A stretch of DNA of 64,000 nt from Miltoncostaea marina (GCF_018141525.1 NZ_CP064655.1:62001-126000), one strand, 5' to 3'; numbered from the stretch's first letter, positions 45,359 through 54,319 are shown. Program-made: numbers and translations. Notes: generated by a model from the letters alone, not told the origin.

Positions 45359-48242
45359 CGCGCCGCCCACGATGACCGATCGGGCGCTCGGGATCACCCG
45401 GCGCTTCACCCGTCCGGGGGTCCACCCGTACGACGAGGTCGCCTGGGGCCCGCGCGACGCCCGCATCGTCGAGCCCGCCCGCGACGGCAGGCCGGAGCGG
45501 GTGGTGTTCGAGCAGCTCGGGTGCGAGTTCCCGCTCGGGTGGTCGGACACGGCGGTCCGCATCGTCGCCTCGAAGTACTTCCGCTACGGGATGGACGACC
45601 CGCGCCGCGAGCGCAGTCTGCGCGAGGTCATCGACCGCGTGGTCGACACCATCCGCCACCACGGCGCGAAGGGCGGCTACTTCGCCGACGACGCCGAGGC
45701 CGAGACGTTCGCCCAGGAGCTGCGGCACATCCTCGTGACGCAGAAGGCGGCCTTCAACTCGCCGGTCTGGTTCAACTGCGGCGTCGCGGCCGCCACCCGC
45801 GAGCACGACGCCGACCGCATCCTCGACGTCGACGACCCGCCGGTCGAGGGCGACGAGCCGCAGGTCAACCAGGCCTCCGCCTGCTTCATCCTGTCGGTCA
45901 ACGACACCATGCCGTCGATCCAGCGCTGGATCGCCTCCGAGTCGGAGATCTTCCGCGGCGGCTCGGGCGCCGGCGTCAACCTGTCGCGCCTGCGCAGCGA
46001 CGGCGAGCCGCTGTCCAACGGCGGGCAGGCCTCCGGGCCGGTCAGCTTCATGCGCTGGGCCGACTCGGGCGCCGGCTCCATCAAGTCCGGCGGCGGCACG
46101 CGCCGGGCGGCGAAGATGGTGATCCTCGACGGCGACCACCCGGACATCCTCGAGTTCGTGCGCTGCAAGGCCCACGAGGAGGCGAAGGCCTACGCCCTCG
46201 GCGAGATGGGCTACGACCTCGGCCTCAACGGCGACGCCTGGCGCTCGATCCAGTTCCAGAACGCGAACAACTCCGTCCGGCTCACGGACGACTTCTTCCG
46301 CCGCGCGGAGGCGGGCGGGTCGTGGCAGACCCGCTACGTCGCCTCGGGCGAGGTGCAGGGCGAGATGCCCGCCGCCGACCTGCTGCGCGAGATCGCCGAG
46401 GCGGCGTGGGCGTGCGGCGACCCCGGCGTGCAGTACGAGGACACGATCCAGCGCTGGCACACCTCGCCGAACGCGGGGCGCATCTCGGGCTCGAACCCGT
46501 GCTCGGAGTACATGCACATCGACGACTCGGCCTGCAACCTGGCGTCGATCAACCTCATGCGCTTCCTCGACGAGGACGGCACCTTCCGGGTCGACGACCT
46601 CCGCCACACGGTGCGGGTGGTGCTGACGGCGCAGGAGATCATCGTCACGCCGGCCAGCTACCCCACCAAGCGCATCGGCGACAACGCGCGCGCCTACCGC
46701 CAGCTCGGGCTCGGCTTCACGGCGCTCGGCTCGCTGCTGATGTGCCAGGGCCTCGCGTACGACTCCGACGAGGGCCGCGCCTGGGCCGGCTCGATCACCG
46801 CGCTCATGCAGGGCGAGGCCTACGCGCAGTCCGCCCGGCTGGCCGCGCGGGTGGGGGCCTACGACGGCTACGAGGCCGACCGGGAGGCCCAGGACCGGGT
46901 GGTGCGGATGCACCGCGACGCCGCCCTCGACCTGCCCGTGGCCGGCTCGCGCGCCAACTACGCCGAGGTGCGCTCGGCGGCCGCGGCCGCGCTCGACGAC
47001 GCCGTGGCGCTGGGCCAGTCCGACGGCCGCATCGGCGCGCCGGGCTACCGCAACGCCCAGGTGAGCGTGATCGCGCCCACCGGGACCATCTCCTTCATGA
47101 TGGACGCCCAGACGACCGGCATCGAGCCGGCCATCGGCCTGATCAGCTACAAGACGCTGGTCGGCGGCGGCCACATGAAGCTGGTCAACACCGACGTCGA
47201 GCGGGCGCTGCGCGCGCTGGGCTACGACGAGGCCGAGCGCGCGGCGATCATGGCCCACATCGACACGGCCGGCTCCATCGAGGGCGCGCCGGGCCTGCGC
47301 GACGAGCACCTGCCGGTGTTCGACTGCGCCTTCGGCGTCCCCGGCAGCCGCACGATCGCCCCCGAGGGGCACGTGCGCATGATGGCCGCGGTGCAGCCCT
47401 TCGTCTCCGGGGCGATCTCGAAGACGGTCAACCTGCCGAACTCGGCCACCGTCGAGGACGTCGCGGAGATCTACAAGCTCGGCTGGCGCCTCGGCCTGAA
47501 GGCGATCGCCATCTACCGGGACGGCTCGAAGCGCACGCAGCCGCTGTCCACCTCGGACGGCTCGGCGACCACGGCCGGCGCCGCGGCCGCGGGCGAGCCG
47601 GCCAAGCCGGTGCGCCGGCGCCTCCCGGACGACCGCGCCGCGCTCACCCACAAGTTCAGCGTGGGCGGCCAGGAGGGCTACATCACCGTCGGCCTCTACG
47701 AGGACGGCACCCCCGGCGAGGTCTTCGTCAAGATGAGCAAGCAGGGGTCCACCGTCTCCGGGCTGATGGACTCCGTCGCGATCGCGTGGTCGATGGCGCT
47801 GCAGCACGGCGTGCCGGTCGAGAGCCTGATCGCCAAGTACATCGACCACCGCTTCGAGCCCTCGGGCTTCACGGGCAACCCGCGCATCCCGATGGCGCGC
47901 TCCGTGGTGGACTACCTCGCCCGCTGGATGGCGTCGAAGTTCCTGTCCGAGGAGGACCAGCGCACGGCGGGCGTGCTGCCGAGCGTCGAGGCGCCCGCCG
48001 ACGACCCGGTCGCCGAGGAAGCCCCGGAGGGCCAGCTCGCCTTCGGCGCCGTGGCCGACCCGCCGGTCAACGGCAACGGCAACGGGCACGCCCACGCGGC
48101 CGACCCGCCCGCGGGCGGCCGGGCCCGGCTGGTGCTCGACACGACGGGGCAGGTCTGCACCTCGTGCGGCAGCTCCGACATGGTCCGCTCGGGCACCTGC
48201 CTCACGTGCCGCACGTGCGGCGCCACGAGCGGCTGCGGATGA
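45348..48242 (+). CDS. nrdJ: Adenosylcobalamin-dependent (class II) ribonucleotide reductase
   Basis: A 964-residue class II reductase that makes deoxyribonucleotides without oxygen, using adenosylcobalamin to form the thiyl radical. Motifs: FNSPVWFNCGV, NQASACFILSVNDTMPSIQ with the first redox Cys, SGAGVNLSRLRS, SGSNPCSEYMHID (the NXCXE active site, about residue 386) and APTGTISFMMDAQTTGIEP. The C-terminus has a TSCPD-like region (GLMDSVAIAWSMALQHGVPV) and a four-Cys zinc ribbon (CTSCGSSDMV, CLTCRTCG). AGGAGG lies inside nrdR six bases before the ATG. Coupled with nrdR; ends at a 14-bp hairpin. Confidence 0.96.
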   Translation: MATDAPPTMTDRALGITRRFTRPGVHPYDEVAWGPRDARIVEPARDGRPERVVFEQLGCEFPLGWSDTAVRIVASKYFRYGMDDPRRERSLREVIDRVVDTIRHHGAKGGYFADDAEAETFAQELRHILVTQKAAFNSPVWFNCGVAAATREHDADRILDVDDPPVEGDEPQVNQASACFILSVNDTMPSIQRWIASESEIFRGGSGAGVNLSRLRSDGEPLSNGGQASGPVSFMRWADSGAGSIKSGGGTRRAAKMVILDGDHPDILEFVRCKAHEEAKAYALGEMGYDLGLNGDAWRSIQFQNANNSVRLTDDFFRRAEAGGSWQTRYVASGEVQGEMPAADLLREIAEAAWACGDPGVQYEDTIQRWHTSPNAGRISGSNPCSEYMHIDDSACNLASINLMRFLDEDGTFRVDDLRHTVRVVLTAQEIIVTPASYPTKRIGDNARAYRQLGLGFTALGSLLMCQGLAYDSDEGRAWAGSITALMQGEAYAQSARLAARVGAYDGYEADREAQDRVVRMHRDAALDLPVAGSRANYAEVRSAAAAALDDAVALGQSDGRIGAPGYRNAQVSVIAPTGTISFMMDAQTTGIEPAIGLISYKTLVGGGHMKLVNTDVERALRALGYDEAERAAIMAHIDTAGSIEGAPGLRDEHLPVFDCAFGVPGSRTIAPEGHVRMMAAVQPFVSGAISKTVNLPNSATVEDVAEIYKLGWRLGLKAIAIYRDGSKRTQPLSTSDGSATTAGAAAAGEPAKPVRRRLPDDRAALTHKFSVGGQEGYITVGLYEDGTPGEVFVKMSKQGSTVSGLMDSVAIAWSMALQHGVPVESLIAKYIDHRFEPSGFTGNPRIPMARSVVDYLARWMASKFLSEEDQRTAGVLPSVEAPADDPVAEEAPEGQLAFGAVADPPVNGNGNGHAHAADPPAGGRARLVLDTTGQVCTSCGSSDMVRSGTCLTCRTCGATSGCG

Positions 48243-48296
48243 CCTGAGCGGGCCCGCCCCCCGTCCCCCGAGGACGGCGGGACGGGCCCGCTCAGG
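48243..48296. terminator. Bidirectional terminator-like hairpin
   Basis: Perfect 14-bp arms CCTGAGCGGGCCCG (48243-48256) and its complement (48283-48296), with a 26-base loop that has its own CGTCC/GGACG pairing. It ends in the last codons of the convergent flavoprotein gene. No T-tract. Confidence 0.7.
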
Positions 48297-49227
48297 GATG
48301 CTCGGGCAGGCCGTGGTCCTCGGCCACGAGGCTGTGGACCACCCCGGCGGCGGCCGCGTGGCCGGCGGCGATCGCGCCCGCCACGGACTGCATCGCCCCG
48401 GTGACGTCGCCGGCGGCGAGGACGACGGGGGACGTGGTCCGGCCGAGCGGGCCGACCGCCAGGCCGTCGGCGACGACGGCGGTGGGCGGCGAGGTGGCCA
48501 GGCCGAGGCGCTCGGCGAGCGGCGACCGCTGGTGCAGCGGCGCGGGGACCATGAGGCCCTCGCAGGGCACCACGTCCCCGCCGTCGAGCGCCACGCCCGT
48601 CAGCGCGTCGCCGGGCCCGCGCAGGCCGACGACCGTGCGCTCCTCCACGGCGACGCCCGCGGCGCGAAGGCGGGAGGCGTCGGCGTCGTCGAGCTCGGCG
48701 GGCCCGTCCGCGAACAGGGTCACGTCGGCGCTCCACATGCCGAGCAGCAGGGCCCGCCGGGCGCCCGACGCGCCGCGGTCCAGCACGCCGAGCGCGCGGT
48801 CGCGGACCTCCCAGCCGTGGCAGAAGGGGCAGTGGAACACCGAGTGCCCCCACCGCTCCGCCACCCCCGGCAGCGCGGGCGGGCGGTAGTCCATGCCCGT
48901 CGCCAGGATGGCGCGCCGCGCCCGCTCGCCGCCGCCGCCCGCCAGGCGCAGCGACACGCCGTGCGCGTCGGCGGCGCCGTCCACGACCTCGCCCGCGCGC
49001 ACCTCGACGGAGGGCAGCCGGGCGAGCTCGGCACGGCCCATCGCGTACAGCTCGGCGGGCGGGCGGCCCTCGTGCCCGAGCAGGCCGCCGACGCCGTGGG
49101 CGGGCAGGTTGCTCTGGCGCCCGGCGTCGATGACGAGCGTGCGCCGCCGCGCGCGCCCGAGCACGAGGGCGGCGCTGAGGCCCGCGGCCCCGGCGCCCAC
49201 GACGATGCAGTCCCATGTGGTGTCCAT
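48292..49227 (-). CDS. Thioredoxin-reductase-like FAD/NAD(P) oxidoreductase
   Basis: A 311-residue low-molecular-weight flavoprotein. FAD binding: CIVVGAGAAGLSAALVLGRA (about residues 7-26). The redox motif FHCPFCHGWEVRDRAL has two Cys (CPFC, about residues 132-135) at the place where TrxR carries CATC. The C-terminal FAD contact is VVLAAGDVTGAMQSVAGAIA. The CPXCHGWE variant is typical of actinobacterial TrxR-like proteins whose partner is not thioredoxin. It faces an XRE-cupin regulator across a palindrome (49256-49275), a common pairing, so it is probably repressed by that protein. Confidence 0.87.
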   Translation of the reverse strand: MDTTWDCIVVGAGAAGLSAALVLGRARRRTLVIDAGRQSNLPAHGVGGLLGHEGRPPAELYAMGRAELARLPSVEVRAGEVVDGAADAHGVSLRLAGGGGERARRAILATGMDYRPPALPGVAERWGHSVFHCPFCHGWEVRDRALGVLDRGASGARRALLLGMWSADVTLFADGPAELDDADASRLRAAGVAVEERTVVGLRGPGDALTGVALDGGDVVPCEGLMVPAPLHQRSPLAERLGLATSPPTAVVADGLAVGPLGRTTSPVVLAAGDVTGAMQSVAGAIAAGHAAAAGVVHSLVAEDHGLPEHP

Positions 49228-49255
49228 GGGGCCAGCGTGACGGGCGGCGGGGCGC

Positions 49256-49275
49256 ATGGCAAGATGCATTGCCAT
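49256..49275. promoter_or_regulatory. Operator palindrome of the XRE-cupin regulator
   Basis: ATGGCAA-GATGCA-TTGCCAT, a perfect seven-base inverted repeat with a six-base centre between divergent genes. The right arm overlaps the ATG at 49274, so binding would block expression of the regulator; the left end is 28 bp from the flavoprotein ATG. Confidence 0.65.
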
Positions 49276-49852
49276 GTCGGCAAATGCGCCCGGGGAGACG
49301 ATCGACGCGCGGGTGCGCCGGCGGCTGCGCGAGCTGCGGCTGGAGGCGGGCCTGACGCTGGCCCAGGTGGCGGAGCGGGCGGGCATGGACGTGTCGACGC
49401 TCAGCCGCCTCGAGGCGGGCAAGCGGCGCCTGGCGCTCGACCACGTGCCGCCGCTCGCCGCCGCGCTCGGCGTCAGCGCCGACGGGCTGCTCGGCGCGCC
49501 GCCGCCCCGCGACCCGCGCGTGCGCGCCGAGCCGCGCACCGCCGGCGGGCTGACGATGTGGCGCCTCACCGACCGCGCGCGGGCGGGCGGCGCGCACGCC
49601 TACCGCATCCGCGTGAGCGCCGGGCGCGACACCCCGCCCGACCCCCTGCCCGTGCACGACGGCCACGACTGGATGTACGTGCTCGGCGGACGGCTGCGCC
49701 TGATCCTGGGCGACGAGGACATGGTGATCGAGCCCGGCGAGGCGGTCGAGTTCACCACCTGGACCCCGCACTGGTTCGGCGCCCTCGACGGGCCGGTCGA
49801 CCTGGTCGCGATCTTCGGCCGGCACGGTGAGCGCTCCCACCTGAGCGGTTGA
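49274..49852 (+). CDS. XRE-family regulator with C-terminal cupin
   Basis: A 192-residue repressor. The HTH occupies about residues 10-65 (RRLRELRLEAGLTLAQVAER, MDVSTLSRLEAGKRRLALDH). The cupin domain occupies about 95-185 (PVHDGHDWMYVLGGRLRLIL, VIEPGEAVEFTTWTPHWFGA) with His residues that can hold a metal or small ligand. ATG 49274 is chosen; ATG 49256, 18 bases upstream, lies at the other end of the palindrome. It probably controls itself and the divergent TrxR-like gene in response to a ligand or redox state. Confidence 0.87.
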   Translation: MSANAPGETIDARVRRRLRELRLEAGLTLAQVAERAGMDVSTLSRLEAGKRRLALDHVPPLAAALGVSADGLLGAPPPRDPRVRAEPRTAGGLTMWRLTDRARAGGAHAYRIRVSAGRDTPPDPLPVHDGHDWMYVLGGRLRLILGDEDMVIEPGEAVEFTTWTPHWFGALDGPVDLVAIFGRHGERSHLSG

Positions 49853-49862
49853 GGACCCGCCC

Positions 49863-50799
49863 GTGCGCGCCATCGTCGTGGGCGCCGGGGCCGCCGGCCT
49901 CGCCCTCGCCCGGAGCCTCCGCCGCCGCGGCGCCGGGCCGCTCGCGCTCGACCGCGGCGCCCCCGGCCAGTGGCTCCCGCGCCCCTCCGTGCCGCCGTGC
50001 CACGGCTCCGGCGCGCCGGCCGACGCGGGCGTGCCCGACGCCCGTCCGCGAGGTCTCGCGGGAGATCGCCCCGACCGGGCGCCGTGCCGGTCGCGCTCGC
50101 GACGCCCTCCATCCGCGTCATGGAGATCCACGCCGACGGCGTCGAGGTGGGGCACGGGCAGGAGGTGGCCGGCCTCGCGCGCGGCGATGCCGGCCGGGTG
50201 CGGGGGGGGGTGCGGGCGCGCGACGGGCCGGCGAGGGCGACGAGCCGGCCGGCCTCTGGTGGCCTGCGGCGGGTGCGCCCGCCGCTGCGGGCGATGGCCG
50301 GCGTCGAGGCCCGCCTGGAGCTCGCGGAGGGCGCCCACCCGTCGTTCATCAGCCCGGCGGAGATCGACCGCACGTTCGCCCTCCACCAGGCCGACGGCCG
50401 CCTGGTGGGGCTGCTCGGCCGGCCGGGCTGCTCGGCCGGCTGGTGGGACATCGACCGCTCGAGCGCCGAGGCGGTGCGCGCCCCGGCCTCGACGCCGTCC
50501 GCCGCGCCGTTGGGCGCTGCCGCCGCCCGGCCGAGCCGGCGCTCGCCGGGCTGACGTCGGTGGATCAGCTCGTCCACCCCGAGGGCAGCGAGGTGCGCGC
50601 GGGCCTCGGCCCGGGCGCCGCCCTCGCCCTGGGGTCGCGTTCGAGGGCGCGGGCGGCGACCCCGACCGCGCGCGCGCCGTGGCGGCGCCCGCCGCCGGCG
50701 CCCGACGAGCAGACCGGCGCGGCGGGCGCGCGCATCGCGCGCGGCGGCGAGCGGTCGCCGGGGGGAGCGCCGGCCCCGCCGGAGGGCGCCGCGCCCTAG
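49863..50799 (+). pseudogene. Decayed FAD-dependent monooxygenase (UbiH-like)
   Basis: Fragments of one flavoprotein are scattered over all three plus frames. GTG 49863 gives an N-terminal FAD site (AIVVGAGAAGLALARSLRRR), which is lost after about 50 codons. From about 50270 another frame reads MAGVEARLELAEGAHPSFIS, then LHQADGRLVGLLG and GWWDIDRSSAEAVRA. The next frame has LAGLTSVDQLVHPEGSEV and GLGPGAALALG. The first frame returns with FEGAGGDPDRARAVAA. At least three frame changes and no GD motif block make function impossible. It ends in TAG, sharing CTAG (50796-50799) with the reductase. Too many shifts for sequencing error alone. Confidence 0.65.
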
Positions 50800-51929
50800 T
50801 GGGTCTTCACGAGGTCGCGCTCGGGGTGGATGCTCCACCGCGTCGCGACCGTGCGCAGCTCCTCGGTCATCGGCCACGAGTCGGCGCGCTCGTCGCCCTC
50901 GTGGGCGGGCGTCCCGCCCTTCAGGACCATGCAGCCCGCGTTCTCGCCGATGGCCTCGATGCCGGCGACCTCGTCGGCGCTCAGCACCACCTCGCGCGGC
51001 ACGCCTGCGAGGTCGGCGCGCTTGGCCTCGATCGGCCGCGCCCCCGCGCCGGGCTCCTGGATGAGGGTGGGGACCACGCAGGCGACGGGCGCCTGGGCGA
51101 GCGTCCACTGGCAGGCGAGCTGGAGGGTCGACAGGCCGTGGCGCTCGGCGTAGGGCCGCAGACGCGCGAGGCGCTCGCGGCCCGCGGCCACCCAGCCGGC
51201 CGGGCGGAACGCGCGATGGTCGCGCTCGGGCAGCTCCGGCTCGTCCGGGACGTCGCCGTGGAAGACGCCCCCGTGGTCGACGACCCGGGCGATGCCGCGG
51301 ATGTGGTGCTGCTGCAGCGCTGGCAGCAGCAGCCGCGACGGCCAGGGCTCGAAGGGGCTCAGGATGATCATGGCCCAGTCGATCCGGTCGCCGAAGCGCT
51401 CGAAGCAGGCGATCAGGTCGAGCGTGAACCCGTTCGCCGGGCCCGGGGCGACGCCGATCGCGCCGGCCAGCCCCTCGTCGCGCAGCCCGGCCATGGCGTC
51501 CCAGACGACCTCGGACGTGTAGCCGACCCGGTCGGGGTTGTGCAGCAGCAGCAGGTCGAAGCGGTCGGTGCCGCACCGCTCGAGGCTCGCCTCGGTCGCT
51601 CGGCGCAGGTAGCCGGCGTAGCCCTCGGGGCCGCGCAGCGCGGGGTCGGTGAAGCGCGGGTAGCCCTTCGCGCCCTGGCGCGTGCCCTCGTAGAAGTCGT
51701 GCCCGACGGCGCCGACCAGGCAGTAGGCGTCCCGCTCCAGGCCGGCCAGGGCCCGGCCCACGAGCCGGTCGGCCGCGCCGGCGCCGTAGGCGTCGGCGGT
51801 GATCACCGTGTCGATGTCGTCGCCCGGGCGCAGCAGCGCGACCAGCCGGTCCTCGTCGATCGGCAGGCCGAAGTGCATGTGGAGGCCGCCGCTCCAGGAG
51901 CCGAGGGCCACGTGTCCGGGGTCGCGCAC
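50796..51929 (-). CDS. Aldo/keto reductase family protein
   Basis: A 377-residue NAD(P)H-dependent oxidoreductase of the aldo/keto reductase fold. The N-terminal strand has FGLPIDEDRLVALL and IDTVITADAYGAGAADRLVG, where the Asp and Tyr (DAYG) correspond to the catalytic D-X4-Y. The next motif DRFDLLLLHNPDRVGYTSEV is the family's DLYLLHNPD block. AIGVAPGPANGF, LACQWTLAQAPVACVVPTLI and the C-terminal EVAGIEAIGENAGCM follow. It is longer than typical members (about 330). GTG 51929 is the likely start. Substrate unknown. Confidence 0.82.
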   Translation of the reverse strand: MRDPGHVALGSWSGGLHMHFGLPIDEDRLVALLRPGDDIDTVITADAYGAGAADRLVGRALAGLERDAYCLVGAVGHDFYEGTRQGAKGYPRFTDPALRGPEGYAGYLRRATEASLERCGTDRFDLLLLHNPDRVGYTSEVVWDAMAGLRDEGLAGAIGVAPGPANGFTLDLIACFERFGDRIDWAMIILSPFEPWPSRLLLPALQQHHIRGIARVVDHGGVFHGDVPDEPELPERDHRAFRPAGWVAAGRERLARLRPYAERHGLSTLQLACQWTLAQAPVACVVPTLIQEPGAGARPIEAKRADLAGVPREVVLSADEVAGIEAIGENAGCMVLKGGTPAHEGDERADSWPMTEELRTVATRWSIHPERDLVKTH

Positions 51930-52089
51930 GGCGCCATCTTCGCACGTGCGGGGCGGTCGGTCGCGGCAGCGGCTGCATTCCGGGTCGGCCATCCCCCGCG
52001 GAGGCGGATCCATGTCCGTCGCCCGGTGCCGGCGACGGTTTGACCGCCGCCGCCCGGCTCGGTGAGACTCGGGGTGCCTGGGGGGTCCC

Positions 52090-52323
52090 GTGGACGACGC
52101 CGAGCGCATCGCCGAGATCACCGCGCGCTTCCGCGCCGCGGGCTACGAGCTGCGCTTCTCGGAGTCCGTGCCGGGCGCGTGGGACGCGATCTGGCACCCC
52201 CATGGGCGCGGCAGCGGCCTCGCGCGCGACGCGGCGCGCACGGCGGTGGGCGCGACGCTGCTCGAGGCGGCCGAGCGGGCGCTGGCGGCGCTGGAGGCGG
52301 CAGGCGGGGGCGCCGGCGGCTGA
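52090..52323 (+). CDS. Small hypothetical protein
   Basis: A 77-residue acidic, Ala-rich protein, no function recognised. It begins MDDAERIAEITARFRAAGYE, continues LRFSESVPGAWDAIWHPHGR and ends in a helical Ala-rich tail. The WDAIWHP strand suggests a small mixed alpha/beta fold. GTG 52090 follows a G-rich stretch (GGGGGGT). Convergent with another small gene across a hairpin. Confidence 0.5.
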   Translation: MDDAERIAEITARFRAAGYELRFSESVPGAWDAIWHPHGRGSGLARDAARTAVGATLLEAAERALAALEAAGGGAGG

Positions 52324-52361
52324 GGCCCGCCCGCCCGCCCGGCCGCGCCGGCCTGCGGGCG
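52324..52361. terminator. Bidirectional hairpin
   Basis: Arms GGCCCGCCCGC (52324-52334) and GCGGGCGGGCC (52351-52361), just after the stop of the plus-strand gene. Confidence 0.6.
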
Positions 52362-52370
52362 GGCCGGGGG

Positions 52371-52592
52371 TCAGCCCTCCGGGTCCTCCAGCTCGCGCAG
52401 CTCGTGGCCGTACTTCGAGCGCATCGCCGCGACGACCTCCCGGCCGGCGGCATCGACCTCCCCGCCGCCCGCGGCGGCCGCGGCGACGGCGCGAAGGCGC
52501 TCGACCACCTCGTCCGGCTCGCGCCCCTTCACCAGGCCCGCCAGCGCGCCGGCCTCCGCCGCGAGCGGGCGCGTCCTGTGGACCTCGCTCAT
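52371..52592 (-). CDS. Small hypothetical protein
   Basis: A 73-residue charged helical protein, no match recognised: MSEVHRTRPLAAEAGALAGL, VKGREPDEVVERLRAVAAAA, then AMRSKYGHELRELEDPEG. GGAGGAG lies six bases before the ATG. The 182 bases upstream to 52774 hold no gene I can support. Confidence 0.55.
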   Translation of the reverse strand: MSEVHRTRPLAAEAGALAGLVKGREPDEVVERLRAVAAAAAGGGEVDAAGREVVAAMRSKYGHELRELEDPEG

Positions 52593-52774
52593 CTCGGTCT
52601 CCTCCCCCCGGGTGGGTCGGCGACCGGTGCGGCCGCCGCGTGGTGGCCCGATCCTCGCGGCCCGGCCCGTACGCCGCATCCGGGCGGCCGCCGGGCGCGG
52701 TTGCGAGGAGCCCGCAGGACCCGGGCGGTGAGGGAGCGGCCTGCGGTGCCCAGCCGTCCGCCGCCGGCCGGCGC

Positions 52775-53779
52775 CTAGTCGATGCCGGGACGCGTCCGCA
52801 CGGGGATGCCGTGCGTGCGCGCCAGCGCCTCGCCGCCCCCGGCGCGGATCGCCGCCGAGACCCGGGCGGGCTCGAGCCCCGCCTCGATCAGGCGCTGGCT
52901 CAGCTCGCCCTCGCGCGCCTGGCGGAAGAAGAGGTAGGTGATGGCGCCGAACGCCAGCAGGCAGTGCAGGATCATCATCACGGTGCCGGCGTTGGCCTGG
53001 TCCTCGAGGGCCTCGAACCCCCACGCGTCGGCCGCCGCGGCGTGCGACTCGTAGAAGGCCGTGCCCGAGAACCAGTAGACGTTGGCGATGAACAGGCCGA
53101 GCGTCCACACGCCGTTCATGTAGCCGCCCTTCCATCCGGTCGAGAACCACGCCGGGGCGGGGATCGACTCCACCACCGGCGCCCAGAGCAGCAGGCCGAA
53201 CAGCGCGAAGCTGAACTGCTGCACGATCCAGATCGCCGAGTTGTGGAGCACCTCGTGGTGGACCGCGGGCACCAGCCAGAGCACGGTGCTCACCGCCCAC
53301 ACCGGGTAGGCGACCGCCGGGTGCTGCAGCCGCTGCAGCCGCCGCATCGCGACCGGGCCGACCAGCCGCGTGGCGAAGTCGCGCGGCAGGCCCAGCAGCA
53401 GCAGCAGGGGGGCGACCGCGCCGATCAGCGTGTGCTGGAGCATGTGGGCCGTCAGCAGGCCCTGCTGGGCCATGCCGGTGAGCGGCGAGACCACCGCGGC
53501 GAGGATGATCAGCAGCCCGGCGGCGAAGCTCAGCCGGCGGCGGCCCGACACGCCGCCCAGGCGCCGCACCGCGAGCGCGTAGAGCACCGCGGCGACGGCG
53601 ATCGCCGACGTCTCGATCGGCGGCACGGCCCACAGCTCGCCCGGGTCGGTGGACGGGCCGGTGATCGGCGCCAGGTGGTCGGCCGCGAACAGGCCGGCCC
53701 CGGCGAGCGCGGCGAGCACGATCGCCAGCGCCAGGCCGGCCGCGACCACGATCAGGACGAGCGGGCGCCTGGTGCTCAT
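52775..53779 (-). CDS. ctaG: Cytochrome c oxidase assembly protein (CtaG, caa3 type)
   Basis: A 334-residue membrane protein of the caa3_CtaG family, needed for copper insertion or assembly of cytochrome oxidase in actinobacteria and bacilli. About seven spans, with the first at residues 8-33 (LVLIVVAAGLALAIVLAAL). Conserved pieces: VSPLTGMAQQGLLTAHMLQH and PLLLLLGLPRDFATRL, HPAVAYPVWAVSTVLWLVPA, HHEVLHNSAIWIVQQFSFAL, then a C-terminal cytosolic tail. The His-rich loop is the likely metal region. CACCAT lies 7 nt before the ATG. It stands alone, next to metal-regulation genes. Confidence 0.9.
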   Translation of the reverse strand: MSTRRPLVLIVVAAGLALAIVLAALAGAGLFAADHLAPITGPSTDPGELWAVPPIETSAIAVAAVLYALAVRRLGGVSGRRRLSFAAGLLIILAAVVSPLTGMAQQGLLTAHMLQHTLIGAVAPLLLLLGLPRDFATRLVGPVAMRRLQRLQHPAVAYPVWAVSTVLWLVPAVHHEVLHNSAIWIVQQFSFALFGLLLWAPVVESIPAPAWFSTGWKGGYMNGVWTLGLFIANVYWFSGTAFYESHAAAADAWGFEALEDQANAGTVMMILHCLLAFGAITYLFFRQAREGELSQRLIEAGLEPARVSAAIRAGGGEALARTHGIPVRTRPGID

Positions 53780-53840
53780 GCCGTCGATGGTGACAGACCG
53801 CCGGCCGCCGCCGGGCGCCGACTGTCCCCGGAAACCGGGG

Positions 53841-54308
53841 TCACGCCGCCCGGCAGTCGGGGCAGCGGCCGCGCAGCACCACGTCGTGGGCCACCACGCT
53901 GAAGTCCGACCCGCGCGCGGTGCCCTCGAGCGCCCGCTCCAGCCCGGGGTCCTCGAACGGCTGCACCTCGCCGCAGTCCACACACACCAGGTGGTGGTGA
54001 TGCTCGCCGCCGGGCAGGGCCGGCTCGTAGCGCGCCCCGCCGCCGCCCAGGTCGAGCCGCTGCACCAGCCCCAGGCTCACCAGCAGGTCGAGCACCCGGT
54101 AGACGCTCGCGATGCCGACGCGGCGCCCGTCGGCGCGCAGCTGGTCGAAGATCTCCTGCGCGGAGCGACAGCAGGTCTGCGCGGCGAGCGACTCGATCAC
54201 GGCGCGGCGGGCGCCGCCGGAGCGGTGGCCGGCGCTCGCCACCCGGTCGAGCGCGTGCGCGGCCCAGTCGTCGTGGCCGCCGGGGGTGTGGCCGTGCGCG
54301 CGTATCAT
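53841..54308 (-). CDS. Fur-family metal-dependent regulator 1
   Basis: A 155-residue Fur/Zur-type repressor. Winged helix: SGGARRAVIESLAAQTCCRS, AQEIFDQLRADGRRVGIASV, YRVLDLLVSLGLVQRLDLGG. Dimerisation and metal domain: GGEHHHHLVCVDCGEVQPFE, then RGRCPDCRAA, giving HHHH and two CXXC pairs for structural zinc. Either this or the divergent gene at 54317 could be Zur, acting on the box at 57606. The start region overlaps the palindrome CATCGGATCCTATG (54306-54319). Confidence 0.87.
   Translation of the reverse strand: MIRAHGHTPGGHDDWAAHALDRVASAGHRSGGARRAVIESLAAQTCCRSAQEIFDQLRADGRRVGIASVYRVLDLLVSLGLVQRLDLGGGGARYEPALPGGEHHHHLVCVDCGEVQPFEDPGLERALEGTARGSDFSVVAHDVVLRGRCPDCRAA
54303..54308 (+). promoter_or_regulatory. 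-10 element of fur-family gene 2
   Basis: TATCAT ends 8 nt before ATG 54317. Confidence 0.45.
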
Positions 54309-54319
54309 CGGATCCTATG
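54306..54319. promoter_or_regulatory. Palindrome between divergent Fur-family genes
   Basis: CATCGGATCCTATG is an inverted repeat CATNGGATCCNATG, with one mismatched pair, covering both start regions. It is a candidate operator for one or both regulators. Confidence 0.4.

Noticed and set aside
44895-48095. 1066-residue open frame antisense to nrdJ
   Set aside because: Shadow of a high-GC gene: Arg/His/Gly/Asp-rich, no motifs, opposite a clearly conserved class II reductase.
52593-52774. Possible extra small gene in the gap before ctaG
   Set aside because: Open frames are short and shadow-like; no start with a supporting Shine-Dalgarno or -10 element.
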